NCBI RefSeq assembly: GCF_963082655.1
Contig: NC_081554.1
Span: 128,780,962-128,844,961 of the forward strand
Direction: 5' to 3'
Length of the DNA: 64,000 nt
Source: Stomoxys calcitrans
Lineage: Eukaryota; Arthropoda; Insecta; Diptera; Muscidae
Shown: positions 32,979 to 43,900 of the stretch, one piece after another
Layout: the number at the start of each line of letters is the position of its first letter
Numbering within the stretch: position 1 is the stretch's first letter
Made by a program: the position numbers and the translations under genes
The notes under the pieces: model-generated
Told to the model about the DNA's origin: nothing
The model's input: only the letters and a program-made list of their open reading frames with translations
Database searches by the model: none

Positions 32979-34533
32979 ATACCCACCACCGAAGGATGGG
33001 GGTATATTCATTTTGTCATTCCGTTTGCAACATATCGAAATATCCATTTCCGACCCTATAAAGTATATATATTCTTGATCAGCGTAAAAATCTAAGACGA
33101 TCTAGATATGTCCGTCCGTCTGTCTGTTGAAATCACGCTACAGTCTTCAAAAATAGAGATATTGAGTTGAAATTTTGCACAGAGTCTCTTTTTGTCCATA
33201 AGCAGGTTAAGTTCGAAGATGAGCTATATCGGACCATATCTTGTTATAGCCCCCATATAGACCGACCCGTCGATTTAGGGTCTTTGGTCCATAAAAGCCA
33301 CATTTATTAACCGATTTTGCTGAAATTGGACACAGTGAGTTGTGTTAAGCCCTTCGACATCCTTCGTCAATTTGGCTCAGATCGGTCCAGATTTGGATAT
33401 TGCTGCCATATAGACCGATCCTCAGATTTAGAGTCTAGGCCCATAAAAGCCACATTTATTATCCGATTTTGATGAAATTTGGGACAGTGAATTGTCTTAG
33501 GCCCTTTGACATCCTTCGCCAATCTGGCCGAGATCGGTTCAGGTTTGGATATAGCTGCCATATAGACCGATCCTCCGATTTAGGGTCTTAGGCCCATAAA
33601 AGCCACTTTTATTATACGATTTTGCTGAAATTTAAGACAATGAGTTGTGTAAGGCCCCTCGACATTCTTCGTTAATTTGGTCTAGATCGGTTCAGATTTG
33701 GATATAGCTGCTATATAGACCGATCCTCCGATCTAGGTTCTTAGGCCCATAAAAGCCACATTTATTATCCGATTTTGCTGAAATTTGGGACTGTGAGTTG
33801 TATTAGGCCCTTCGACATCCTTTGTCAATTTGGCTCAGATCGGTCCAGATTTGGATATAGCTGTCATATAGACCGATCCTCCTATTAAGGGTCTAAGGCC
33901 CATAAAAGGCGCATTTATTGTCCGATGTCGCCGAAATTTGGGACATTGGGTTAGGTTCAATCTCGTGACATAGTTCTGCATTATGGCACAGATCGGTCAA
34001 GATTTGGATATAGCTGTCATATAGACCGATCTCTCGGTTTTAGGTATTGGGGCCAGAAAAAGCGCGTTTATTGTCCGATGTCGCCACAATTTGGGACAGT
34101 GAGTTGTGTTGGGCCCTTCGACATCCTTTTTTAATTTCACTCAGGTCGATCAAGATTTGGATATAGCTGCCATATAGATCGATATCTCGATTTAATGTCT
34201 TGGCCCCAAAAAAGACGCATTTATAATCCGATTTAACTGAAATTTGACACATTGACTTATGTTAGGCTTTTCGCCATCCATATTGTATATGGTTCAGATC
34301 GGTTTATTTTTAGATATAGCTAAAAGGACCAACATTTTGTTATACATAATTGAACAATGACTTGTACTTATTAGAATTTTGTCCAAATCGGATCATATTT
34401 CGATATAACTGCTATGGGACATAAGGCATGCAATTTTCGCTGGATTTTGATGAAAGGTGGTTTACATATATACCCGAGGTGGTGGGTATCCAAAGTTCGG
34501 CCCGGCCGAACTTAACGCCTTTTTACTTGTTTT
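32979..34533 (+). repeat. Helentron-like A element, full length
   Basis: Head ATACCCACCACCGAAGG, core, GTCCGTCCGTCTGTCTG tract at about 33110, about seven units near 153 bp, pre-terminal TATACCCGAGGTGGTGGG, palindrome at 34495-34511 and terminus CTTTTTACTTGTTT. It follows a B element almost directly, in the same orientation. Confidence 0.93.
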
Positions 34534-35078
34534 TGAATATTTTACACCTTTTTTCCTAACATTCAACAAACTTTGTCTTCTACAATAATCAATGAACGCC
34601 ATTATTTTTGTATAGGTGCCTATGAAATGATAGCAGCTGATTAAAAGTGCGAATTCTACACCGTAGACTTGGCACGGTGTAGGAAATGCAACATTTTTCC
34701 ACTCTCTGTAGGCAACACCATTGCAAGCGAAAACTACACGCACAAAAGATCACAAAATTTCATTGCAACATGTCGAAAAAATGCTATATTTTTATGCACA
34801 GTCGAAATCACCGTTAGTTCTAAAGTAGGATTGGGATATTCAATTATTTTGTCTAACATGTCGGCGAACTCACTAGTATTTCCATGACGATTTTTTACTT
34901 TTGTGTAATATTGAAAAAATGTATTTTGGGCTAGTTTTAGTTTGTCTCAAATTGGTTAAATAATTCGAACAGTATATTGTCCTGATCACGACAATCGGTT
35001 ATAAATGCTATTTATTTCCGTAAAATACTACCCACACTAACATTAGGCATTTAAAATTTTTTAGATATTCCAAAAAAA
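34534..35078. other. Unassigned unique sequence
   Basis: No gene or known repeat supported. Frames of 93 codons (minus) and 72 codons (plus) overlap and look non-coding. Confidence 0.5.
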
Positions 35079-35742
35079 AAACAAGTAAAAATGCGTAAAG
35101 TTCGGCCGCTTATAGGGCCCCAAAACATAAAACCGAGAGATCGGTCTATATGGCAGCTATATCCAAATCTAGACCGATCTGGGCCAAATTGACGAAGGAC
35201 GTCGAAGAGCCTAACGCAACTCACAGTCTCAAATTTCCGCAAAATCGGACAATAAATGCGCCTATTATGGCCCAAAAACCCTAAATCGGAGGATCGGTCT
35301 ACATGGCAGCTATATCCAAATCTGGACCGATCTGGGTCAAATTGACGAACTATCCCAAATTTCAGCAAAATCGGATAATAAATGTGGCTTTTATGGGCCT
35401 AAGACCCTAAATCGGCGGATCGGTCTATATGGCAGCAATATCCAAATCTGGGCCGATCTGGGCCAAATTGACAAAGGATGTCGTAGGGTCTAACACAACT
35501 CACTATCCCAAATTTGTCATACAGTGACTTATGTTAGGCTTTTCGACATCCGTGTCGTTCATGGTTTAGATTGGGTTATTTTTAGATATAGCTACTGTAC
35601 TTATTAGTATTTGGTCCAAGTCGGAACATATTTGGTATGCAATTTGAATCGGATTTTTATGAAATGTGGTTTACATATATACCCGAGGTGGTGGGTACAT
35701 AAAGTTCGGCCCGGCCGAACTTAACGCCTTTTTACTTGTTTT
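35079..35742. repeat. Tail-to-tail composite of family A (3' ends on both sides)
   Basis: The left edge is a minus-orientation 3' end (AAACAAGTAAAAATGCG then TAAAGTTCGGCC) with minus-orientation units to about 35517. The right part is plus-orientation 3' sequence ending with the palindrome and CTTTTTACTTGTTT. There is no 5' head or core. The left palindrome is cut after its first arm. Confidence 0.85.
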
Positions 35743-35894
35743 GTTTAGAAATTTTGGCTTTAGATAAAGTTTATTAAAAATGTATGTTTGAAGAAAATTT
35801 TATTGAAATATTGTCCTTGAAAAAAAATTTTGTTTTTTTTTTTGTATTTTGTCTTTAGTATATTTTTTTTAGTTTGGGATTTCGTGGATATTTT

Positions 35895-37083
35895 CTTCAA
35901 GTCTAGATAAGTTTATATAGTTTTGGAATGCTCACGGCCCCCTTTCAGCGACCATCTGCCCTTCGGGCCCACACATATCGCAGACTGGATTTAGTGTCCT
36001 GCGCTCCAGTTAAGAAACAGAAATCTTAAAGGTTTGTTCTACGAAAAACAGTTCTGGGGTAAGTGTGGTATATCAAACGAAAGATATTGATCTCCCCTTT
36101 AATTTGGCTTGAGCACTCTTTTGAACGAAGTCCACTTACGTCCTCCAGAATGCAATTAGTTTGTTCACAGCTTAATATTCTGGCGCCAGCAGATATAAAC
36201 GATTGGTAATTGCCGTACATGCTGAGTTTTTTGTGTTAGTGTCACCTTGTATTACTGCCATCTTGCGAGTTATCGTTGGTAACTTTACGTAGGTGTTAAT
36301 GGTTATATTCAAAAGTAGAGGAGACAGTACACATCCTTGAAATGTTCCTCTGTTGACCATCTTCTTAGTTCCATAGATCTCAAGCCTGCCGTAATGCAAA
36401 TTTTAATAAGTTATTATTGAGCATTCTTACGGTTTAATTTATGCCAAGGGACTTCAACTCCTGCATTATTGACGTCAGTTTTACATTAATGATAGCACCT
36501 TCAATGTCAAGAAATGCTACCATTGTCTATTCCTTAACAGTGAGAGAACCCTCTTTGTAGCCGACTACGTCGTGAAGAGCTGTTTCAGTGGATTTGCCTT
36601 TACTATATGCATGCTGCTGCAGAGACAAGCGATCTCCAAGGATTTTTATCAACCTCTCAAGAGTCTTCAGCATAAAGGATGACATACTAATAGGACAAAA
36701 ATCTCTTGCTTTCGTGTGGTGTGGGTTTCCTGCTTTCGGAATGAAAATGTCCTTTGTGTCCCTCCATCCCACAGCCAAATATGACATGCTGATACAAGCA
36801 AAGCAGATCTCACTAAGCTAAGGAACTAGGAACTGGTGATTCAAAGGAGTTGAATCTTGTTATTACCCAAAGGATTTTCGGCTCAGACACAATTTCCCTT
36901 TAACCTTTCATGGCGCCACGTTGTCCGTTGGGGAATTTCCCGGGAAATGTGTATCAAAAAGTAGTTCTAGTGTTTCCTCACTAGAGTGTTGTCCATACAT
37001 TCTGTGACTTCTGAATATATTGTCTTTCGAAAAGTAATTTAGTATGGACCGGACATAGGCCGAATTGCCTTTAGAGGGCTACA
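35895..37083 (-). pseudogene. LINE-1 family copy, RT region, decayed
   Basis: Minus-strand pieces: C-terminal scrap at 35.9-36.0 kb, RT with RGTFQGCVLSPLLLNI (about 36.35 kb, from TPQGG..SPLLWNI), palm and fingers with DRLSLQQHAYSKGKSTETAL (about 36.6 kb), FIPKAGNPHHTKARDFCPIS (about 36.7 kb), and at 36.93-37.08 kb the linker that precedes RT. No YADD motif survives. It ends where a C-family repeat begins. Confidence 0.82.
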
Positions 37084-37084
37084 T

Positions 37085-37582
37085 CCCTACCCCATATATA
37101 TGTTCGTCCTATTTGGACTTTTACTCGAATTTTGTTGTAATGTGTTAACTGAATCACTCGAAATTTGGCAGGAACTACTTTCGACATTACTGATGAATTT
37201 CATAAAAATTGGTTCAGATTTAGATATACCTCCCATATGGTATCAGCTCGTCCGATTTTCACTTCTAGAGCCATTGCAAGCACATCTTCCCAAAATTTTG
37301 CACACAGCATAAAATAATTCTTTTGTGACTGCTGAATAATTTGTGAAATTTTATCAAAATCGGATCAGATTTATATTTAGCTTCTATATACATTTAATTT
37401 TCACACATTACAATTTTGAACATATTCCCCGGAATTTGATATGAATTGTTTTATACCCCATTTGAAAACATCCACTGAAATCTATCAAATTAGGTTCAGA
37501 ATTAGATATAGCTCCCAATTTCCAAGTATAGGCTGGGTGAAGGGCGTTATTTAGTCGGCACCGCCCGACTTTCCTAACTTGT
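37085..37582 (+). repeat. Helentron-like C element, 3' part
   Basis: C units with TCAAAATCGGATCAGATTTA, then a 3' end AGTCGGCACCGCCCGACTTT and CCTAACTTGTTT. The inverted arms AGTCGG and CCGACT replace the GGCCGAAC palindrome of A and B: a different hairpin at the same place. Confidence 0.75.
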
Positions 37583-37679
37583 TTCAGTTGAGGTTTAGAT
37601 TATAAACTGGTGAATACCACTTTGGTTGCTTATTAGTTGCATGTCCATAATCCAGGAATCGGGTTATCATGCGCCCTAA

Positions 37680-37900
37680 ACACCAAAAGTTAAGTTAGGT
37701 TAGGTAAGGTTCAAGTGGCAGTATGTTATCAGGCTAACTTTGACGTTTCCATCCATTATAATACTACAGGAAGAGGAGAAGGAAGATGCATTCTAGATCC
37801 TTCATTTGAACCAACCAGATCGCTTTAAAAAGCCCAAAAACTTACGAATGTTCACATCCGCTAAATCAGACAATTTCTTAAAGAAACACGGAAAAATATT
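37680..37900 (-). repeat. LINE-1 family 3' UTR
   Basis: Tail (minus strand) ACCTTACCTAACCTAACTT, then 3' UTR text TAATGGATGGAAACGTC and CTTCCTGTAGTATTATAA, matching 9.78-9.97 kb, with the same downstream segment AAGCGATCTGG and GATTTAGCGGATGTG. Only the 3' end is present. Confidence 0.8.
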
Positions 37901-37924
37901 GGCTTAAATTTGATCAATTAAACT

Positions 37925-38240
37925 AAGTTTTGAGGCCACTGCAGCGCAGAAATTAGCATGTCCTCCTTTGACGCTGAACGCCTGGGTTCGAATCCTGACG
38001 AGAACATTGGAAAATCCTTTTCTGCGGGGGTTATACTCCCTAATGCTGGCGACATTTGTGAGGTATTTTGCCATGTAAAAACTTCTCCCCAAAGAGGTGT
38101 CGGTCTGCGGTATGCCATTCGGACTCGGCTATAAAAAAAGGCCCCATATCATTGAGCTTAAACTTGAATCGGACAGCACTCATGGAGACGTGAGCAGTTT
38201 GTCCATGTTTCTTATTGAATATTCATGGGTATATTTGCTT
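37925..38240 (+). repeat. tRNA-derived SINE, near complete
   Basis: Head: AAATTAGCATGTCCTCC (A-box region), then CTGGGTTCGAATCCTGACG, which holds a perfect Pol III B box GGTTCGAATCC. Body: TTCTCCCCAAAGAGGTGTCG, GGCTATAAAAAAAGGCCCC, and a segment with AAACTTGAATCGGACAGCAC. The best preserved of three copies (others at 15.0 and 54.2 kb). Its tail differs from the SINE at 31.8 kb, so these are two families. Confidence 0.85.
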
Positions 38241-38242
38241 TT

Positions 38243-39640
38243 GATTAATAACCAGTAGGGAAAGGCAAAAGTGGAGCGGTGCCGACTTTATAATTCCCTA
38301 CACTTACCATATAGGTACAAAGTGGAAGCTACAGGGTGGCTGATGAATATTGCTACAATGATGAATATTGCTACATTTTTTTTTCGGTGTATGGAATACA
38401 TTTTTCTTTTATTCATGTTAAATTAAATTATTAAATTAATTATTAAATTATTATTAATTAAATTAATTAATTAATTAATTAAATTAATTATTAAATTATT
38501 ATTATTAAATAGAAAAAAAGTTATTACATTTTTTTTTGGTAGCGGCTTTCATCAGCCACCCTGTATACCTAATTATGAACCAATTGTGATGGACCTCGAC
38601 GAATGTTTTCAGATGGGTTATTAAGTAATCCGTATCAAATTTCGAGCAAATATGTTCAAACTGTAATAAATACGGTTGACAAATGACCACATTATTGCAA
38701 ATTAGTCAAAATTTGACGAACATATATATGGGAGCTACATCTATCTGAACCGTTTTAGACCAAACTTCTTAGATATTGTGGCAGACAAGAAGAAAAGTGT
38801 TGTGCTCAATTTTGGCAAGATTGGTCAATACATGCGCTTGCAATGGCTCTAGAAGTGAAAATCGGGAGATAAACATATATGGTAGCTATATCTATATCTG
38901 AACCGATTTCTATAACATTCATTAGTGATATTTAAAGTCATAGGAAAATCCTTCCAAATTTCGAGAAAATCGTTTAACAAATGACCCCTTTATTGAACTA
39001 ATTCTCAAAATCGGACGAACATATACATGGGAGTTATATCTAAATCTGAACCGATTTCGACTAAACTGTACAGATATTGTGGAAGTCGTCGAGGAAAGCG
39101 TTGTGCAAAATGTTGAGAAGATTGGTCAATAAATGCACTTGCCGGGGTTCTACGAGTGAAAATCGAGCGATATATTTATATTGCAGCTATATCTAAATCT
39201 GAACCGATTCTATGAAATTCACCAGTAATATCAAGAGTCCAAAGAGAATCCTTCCTGAAAAATTTCGAGAGAATTGGTTAACAAATGACCACATTAATAC
39301 AATATTTCTTAAAATCGGACGAATATATATATGGAGGCTATATCGAAATCTGAACCGATGTTTTTCAATTTCAATAGTCTTCGTCTCTAGGCCGAAAAAC
39401 ATTCCTGTTCCAAATTCGAAGACGATCGGATTAAAATTGCCATCTGTACTTTGTGCACAAATTAACATGGGCAGACGGACAGACAGACAGACATAGCTAA
39501 ATCGAAACAGAAAGTGATTCTGAGTCGATCGGTATACTTATCAATCTATTCTCTAGGTCTATTTCTCTTCCTTTTGGGTGTTACAAACAAATGCACTAAG
39601 TTATAATACCCTGTACCACAGTAGTGGTGTAGGTTATAAA
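38243..39640 (-). repeat. Helentron-like C element, minus orientation, interrupted by a MITE
   Basis: Left (3') end AGTAGGGAAAGGCAAAAGTG and GGTGCCGACTTTATAATTCC, MITE at 38332-38563, then C units (ATATATGGGAGCTACATCTA), a GACAGACAGACAGACAT tract at about 39477, and the 5' end with CCTGTACCACAGTAGTGG at about 39610. Close to complete. Confidence 0.85.
38332..38563 (-). mobile_element. 232-bp MITE with TA target duplication, copy 2
   Basis: Reverse complement of the MITE at 15961-16192, same length, and no difference seen by eye, including the A-run of nine. It is flanked by TA (38330-38331 and 38564-38565). The 16-bp inverted repeats CAGGGTGGCTGATGAA are perfect. Confidence 0.93.
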
Positions 39641-39950
39641 AACATTTTTAACATTGTGTTTAATTGCTTTGATAATTTTTGACATGGAAATTTTATTTTC
39701 CAATAAAACATGACATGTGAATGGTAAGAAAACAAATGTATAACAAATTTTTTATTACACTTATTTAATTTGTGATTTTATAGCATAAACAGTATGTATC
39801 TGTTTCTACAAAAAGCAAGATGTTATTGTGTTCTCTTTCACACACATGAAATTCGAATAGAAGTGCCAATGGAACAAATATATGCAAGCATACACCACTG
39901 AATGCAAAAACAAAATTTCTTGCTTTTTATTTCGTTCATCCCTCCTCCTC
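39641..39950. other. Unassigned AT-rich sequence
   Basis: No coding or repeat structure recognised. Confidence 0.5.
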
Positions 39951-41290
39951 CTTCTGACTGCCAGTGCGAGACACGCGCACAACAGATGTTCTATAGTCTC
40001 TTCTTTCTCGACGACCTCACAGTTTCAGCAAAAGCCGTTAGGCTACAAAATTTTTTAGTGTTAACAACCCCCACTTTGTAATCATCTGCCATTTTGAGGC
40101 TGTCCTCCAGAATTACCTTTTTCCTGGGTCAAACTCGCAGATTCCACTCACCTGGAAAATGTGTTAGGTCTCGCAAGCTCGTTTACCATATAAATTCCTG
40201 AGATATCTTTGTGACCCTGTACCCACAGCAGGTGTATTTTGAACTGTTAAGCCATCTCGTTAAGAGATCTGCGACAGGCGAAGGCGGTTTTTGAATTCAG
40301 AAATACGTTCTGAAGGTATTTAGTTGCTGACCGGCTGTCTGAGAAGATATTTATGCCAATCGTCGTTTAGTATTTTATCTTAACCCTTCCACGACTTCGT
40401 TAACTTGAAAGGAACTTCGCTTGATACACACTACAGTGGTCGGGTAATCTTTTAGATATGACCAGCCCTAGGTCTTCAGTTTACACTTCCCTTTCATGTC
40501 TAGAAGAGAAAGTAGTGCAGATTGTGTGCCAAAATGTATCCCAATCCAGCTTTTCTTCTGTTTAGCCGGGGGAACACTTCTGAAGTATTTTCTCTAAGGC
40601 TGAAGCTACTGTGGTCATCCATCACTTCCCAGTCACATAACATTTCACTTATATCCTCCGATACAAAGGTAACATCTACTAACGCCTGCCTGTTCCGGGT
40701 TATAATGGTCAGTTTATTCCCGTTATTACAAATCGACAGATTGCAACTTGTAATATATTCGATTAGCGTCTTATCTATTGCCTTGGTATCCAATTTCCCC
40801 ATAACTGGTGATGTGCATTAGCATCACTTTCCAATTTGTGGCTCATTGTCCCTGCAGAATCGGCTTCAACCAGCAACTTAAGGTTTGAAGGCGGCATCTC
40901 CGAATCGTGTGCTATATAAAGGGAATCCAACCAGTATAGAGACTGAATCCGCGTTGCTTACCAACGGAAGAAGAAAAGCATTCTCTTTGCAAGAATACAG
41001 GCTCTGTATCTCCCATTCCCTGTACCGTCAAGTAAAATAAATCTCGAAATTATTAGTTCACAAACCACTCTTCCACACAACGCTCCTCCTCCTCTTGCCA
41101 TCAAGAGGACCACCGAAGCGTCCTTTCACGTTAGGGCTTTTTTTAAGCCCAAACTATCCGTATGATCCACTCACACAGGCCTTGTCGGGTTTAATATCGG
41201 CGCTTTCTTCCATGTTTTGATCGTGACAAGGGGATTTTTATTCTTCTGTAATCGATCAGACATTAAAAATGTTGTTTATAGTTCCTTAGA
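39951..41290 (-). pseudogene. LINE-1 family copy, endonuclease joined to RNase H, RT deleted
   Basis: Minus strand. From the right: a 5' segment (41.1-41.29 kb, similar to 57.24-57.66 kb), then APE-type endonuclease with YIAHDSEMPPSNLKLLVEA, SDANAHHQLWG and LSICNNGNKLTIITRNRQAL and LVDVTFVSEDISEMLCDWEV (40.5-41.0 kb). At about 40.47-40.5 kb it jumps into RNase H C-terminal sequence, then the zinc-knuckle region (CEVVEKEETIEHLLCACLA) at 39.95-40.03 kb. The entire RT is missing, so this is an internal deletion. It supplies the endonuclease absent from the other LINE-1 copies here. Confidence 0.85.
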
Positions 41291-41299
41291 CAAGTGTTC

Positions 41300-42262
41300 A
41301 GCAACAGCTGCTGAGTCGTCTCCTGCTTCCCCAATCCCGGATCTGCATCTAAGTACTGGAGTCTGTTAGCCGCGAAAGCCGGCCATTGACATTGGAACAT
41401 ATTCTACTGTTTCGACATCTTCTCCATATGCCCTACACACGCTGGTACTGACAGCCCCTCTTCTTCATCAATGCGCCCGTAGACCGTAATGATGTTGAAA
41501 ACCATACCCACCTCCTTAATCTCAGTTATAGTCTCAAATTTGCGTAGCTTTCGTGCGCCTTAGTCGCCCACAATCTTTCCTCGGACGTCGTCGCCATTCA
41601 CCAAATAAACTGATGGTTATTTGTCCATCCTCCATTCATCCGATGCAGATCAGTCCATCCTCAGAGAAAACTTATATCTCTTTCTTACACTACAAAACCG
41701 ACCGTGGCCGTACAGCTGCATGCATTCCGTGATCGAATGGATTTTCGCCCACAGAGCCGTATTATCGTCTGACACGGAATAGCTGGGAACACCACAAAAA
41801 AGTTTAGCTGGGAGCGACCGGGCACGTCCACAGGCTGCGGATAGTGGAATGTTCCAAACGGAGTAGCTGCAACTGCATTCGCGGACAATCAGCGGTATCG
41901 AGCAGAGAGTCTCAGTGAGAGGTCGGGCTGCACCGGCTCTTGCACAAATACTTAGTGCCCATGATGCTCCACATGACAAGGCGGGTAATTGGCACCTTTA
42001 AATAACCAATGACCACCCCGTTCCAGCGCCGATCGGTCCTTTGAGCCATAACGAGCTTGCTAACCTTCAGGAGCTTAACGAGGATCGCCACCTCCACATG
42101 TGGCTACAACAACAACATGTTAGGAAGTCGGAAACAGATTTCCAACCTTGGGTTCTCAATGTAGACCACTCTGTCCTTCAGCTTTGATTAATCTTTGTGG
42201 CATAAACTTCCAGATGGAAATGTCAAAGTTCCGTCAATCCAAGACTGTCAATTTCAAACCAG
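41300..42262 (-). pseudogene. LINE-2 family RNase H and C-terminal region, interrupted
   Basis: Minus strand: C-terminal segment with the zinc-knuckle-like part (41.35-41.45 kb, matching 26.04-26.14 kb), RNase H C-half (about 41.63-41.77 kb), and RNase H N-half (DGTLTFPSGSLCHKD, DRVVYIENPRLEICFRLPN, about 42.12-42.26 kb). The two halves are split by a foreign insert at about 41775-42120. It is inactive, with stops in both halves. Confidence 0.8.
41775..42120 (+). mobile_element. Short (ACA)-tailed insertion resembling the 5' region of RTE
   Basis: It splits the LINE-2 RNase H gene and ends GTGGCTACAACAACAACATG, as expected for a retroposed element with a short tandem tail. Its middle (41.90-42.02 kb) aligns with the 5' region of the RTE copy: GAGAGTCTC, TAGTGCCCATGATGCTC, ATGACAAGGCGGGTAATTGG and CACCTTTAAATAACCAATGA, against 21295-21375. 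No clear target duplication. It may be a SINE-like derivative of RTE. Confidence 0.55.
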
Positions 42263-42342
42263 CCAAGATATTTTTTGGTGGTTGTTTATTTGTTTTGTGC
42301 ATACAGGGCAATTCCAATTTTGGCTGATGCCTTGTGTAATTT

Positions 42343-43509
42343 TATACCCTCCACCATAGGATGGGGGTATACTAATTTCGTCATTCTGTTTGTAACTACT
42401 CGAAATATTCGTCTGAGACCCCATAAAGTATATATATTCTTGATCGTCGCGACATTTTATGTCGATCTAGCCATGTCCGTCCGTCTGTCCGTCCGTCCGT
42501 CCGTTTGTCTGTCGAAAGCACGCTAACTTCCGAAGGAGTAAAGCTAGCCGCTTGAAATTTTGCACAAATACTTCTTATTAGTGTAGGTCGGTTGGTATTG
42601 TAAATGGGCCATATCGGTCCATGTTTTGATATAGCTGCCATATAAACCGATCTTGGGTCTTGACTTCTTGAGCCTCTAGAGTGCGCAGTTCTTATCTGAT
42701 TGGGATGAAATTTTGCACGACGTGTTTTGTTATGATATCCAACAACTTTGCCATGTATAGTTCAAATCGGTCCATAACCTGATATAGCTGCCATATAAAC
42801 CGATCTTGGGTCTTGACTTCTTGAGCCTCTAGAGTGCGCAATTCTTATCCGATTGGAATGAAATTTTGCACAACGTGTTTTGTTATGATATCCAAAAAGC
42901 CAAGCCAAGTATGGTTCAAATCGGTCAATAACCTGATATAGCTGCCATATAAACCGATCTAGGGTCTTGACTTCTTGAGCCTCTAGAGTGCGCAATTCTT
43001 ATCCGATTGGAATGAAATTTTGCACGACGTGTTCTTTTATGATATCCAACAACTGTGCCAAGTAGGTTCAAATCGGTTCATAACCTAATATAGCTGCCAT
43101 ATAAACCGATCTTGGGTCTTGACTTCTTGAGCCTGTAGATTTGCCTGAAATTTTGTACGACGGATTCTCTCATGACCATTAACATACGTGTTTATTATGG
43201 TCTGAATCGGTCTATAGGCCGATACAGCTCCCATATAAATCGATCTCTCTATTTTACTTCCTGAGCCCACAAAGGGCGCAATTCTTATTCGAATTGGCTG
43301 ACATTTTACACAGGTCTCCAACATATAATTTAATTGTGGTCCAAACCGGACCATATCTTGATATCGCTCTAATAGCAGAGCAAATCTTTTCTTTTATCCT
43401 TCTTTTTTGCCTAAAAAGAGATGCCGGGAAAATAACTCGACAAATGCGATCCATGGTGGAGGGTATATAAGATTCGGCCCGGCCGAACGTAGCACGCTTT
43501 TACTTGTTT
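42343..43509 (+). repeat. Helentron-like B element, full length
   Basis: The best B reference copy. Head TTATACCCTCCACCATAGG and GGGGGTATACTAATTTCG, core CCCCATAAAGTATATATATT, CTTGATCGTC, then a long GTCY tract (42476-42511), four to five units of about 153 bp (TAGCTGCC starts repeat near 42.63, 42.78, 42.94 and 43.09 kb), a GGTGGAGGGTATATAAG pre-terminal part, palindrome GGCCCGGCC, and CGCTTTTACTTGTTT. Confidence 0.95.
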
Positions 43510-43512
43510 GTT

Positions 43513-43900
43513 TTCGTTTCTTATTTACTTTGTAGAAATCGGGGAATCACAATTCTGCTCGAAGTACCTGTTTATTTGCTGTGAGGACTTGCATCAGAAA
43601 AATTAGCTCAAAGATTGAGCTAATTTTTCTAATTGAGTGGACCCCAATTGAAAAAGAGAAGAAAAATTTCCGTAATAACAAAGGCGGAAATTCTTCGCCG
43701 ATACGACTGTAGTTATGATGACGATCACATAGTGGAATTAAACTCCCATTCCATCTCTGAATATTAATATTTATATTAGTAACAGCTGAGCCCGGCTTGC
43801 CCCGCTGCGCCCGATATTGTTACGTTGAGAGGTGTACTCTAAATTTGGATATTTCTGCTTAATTTCAGATGAAAATTCATTCCAACTTTCTTGCGGCTTT
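43513..43900. other. Unassigned sequence with a perfect 15-bp hairpin
   Basis: At 43597-43629 GAAAAATTAGCTCAA and its exact reverse complement are separated by AGA. Nothing else is recognised around it. Confidence 0.55.

Noticed and set aside
37940..38010. Functional tRNA gene around GGTTCGAATCC
   Set aside because: The B box is perfect but no acceptor stem closes, and the sequence continues into a SINE body found at two other places.
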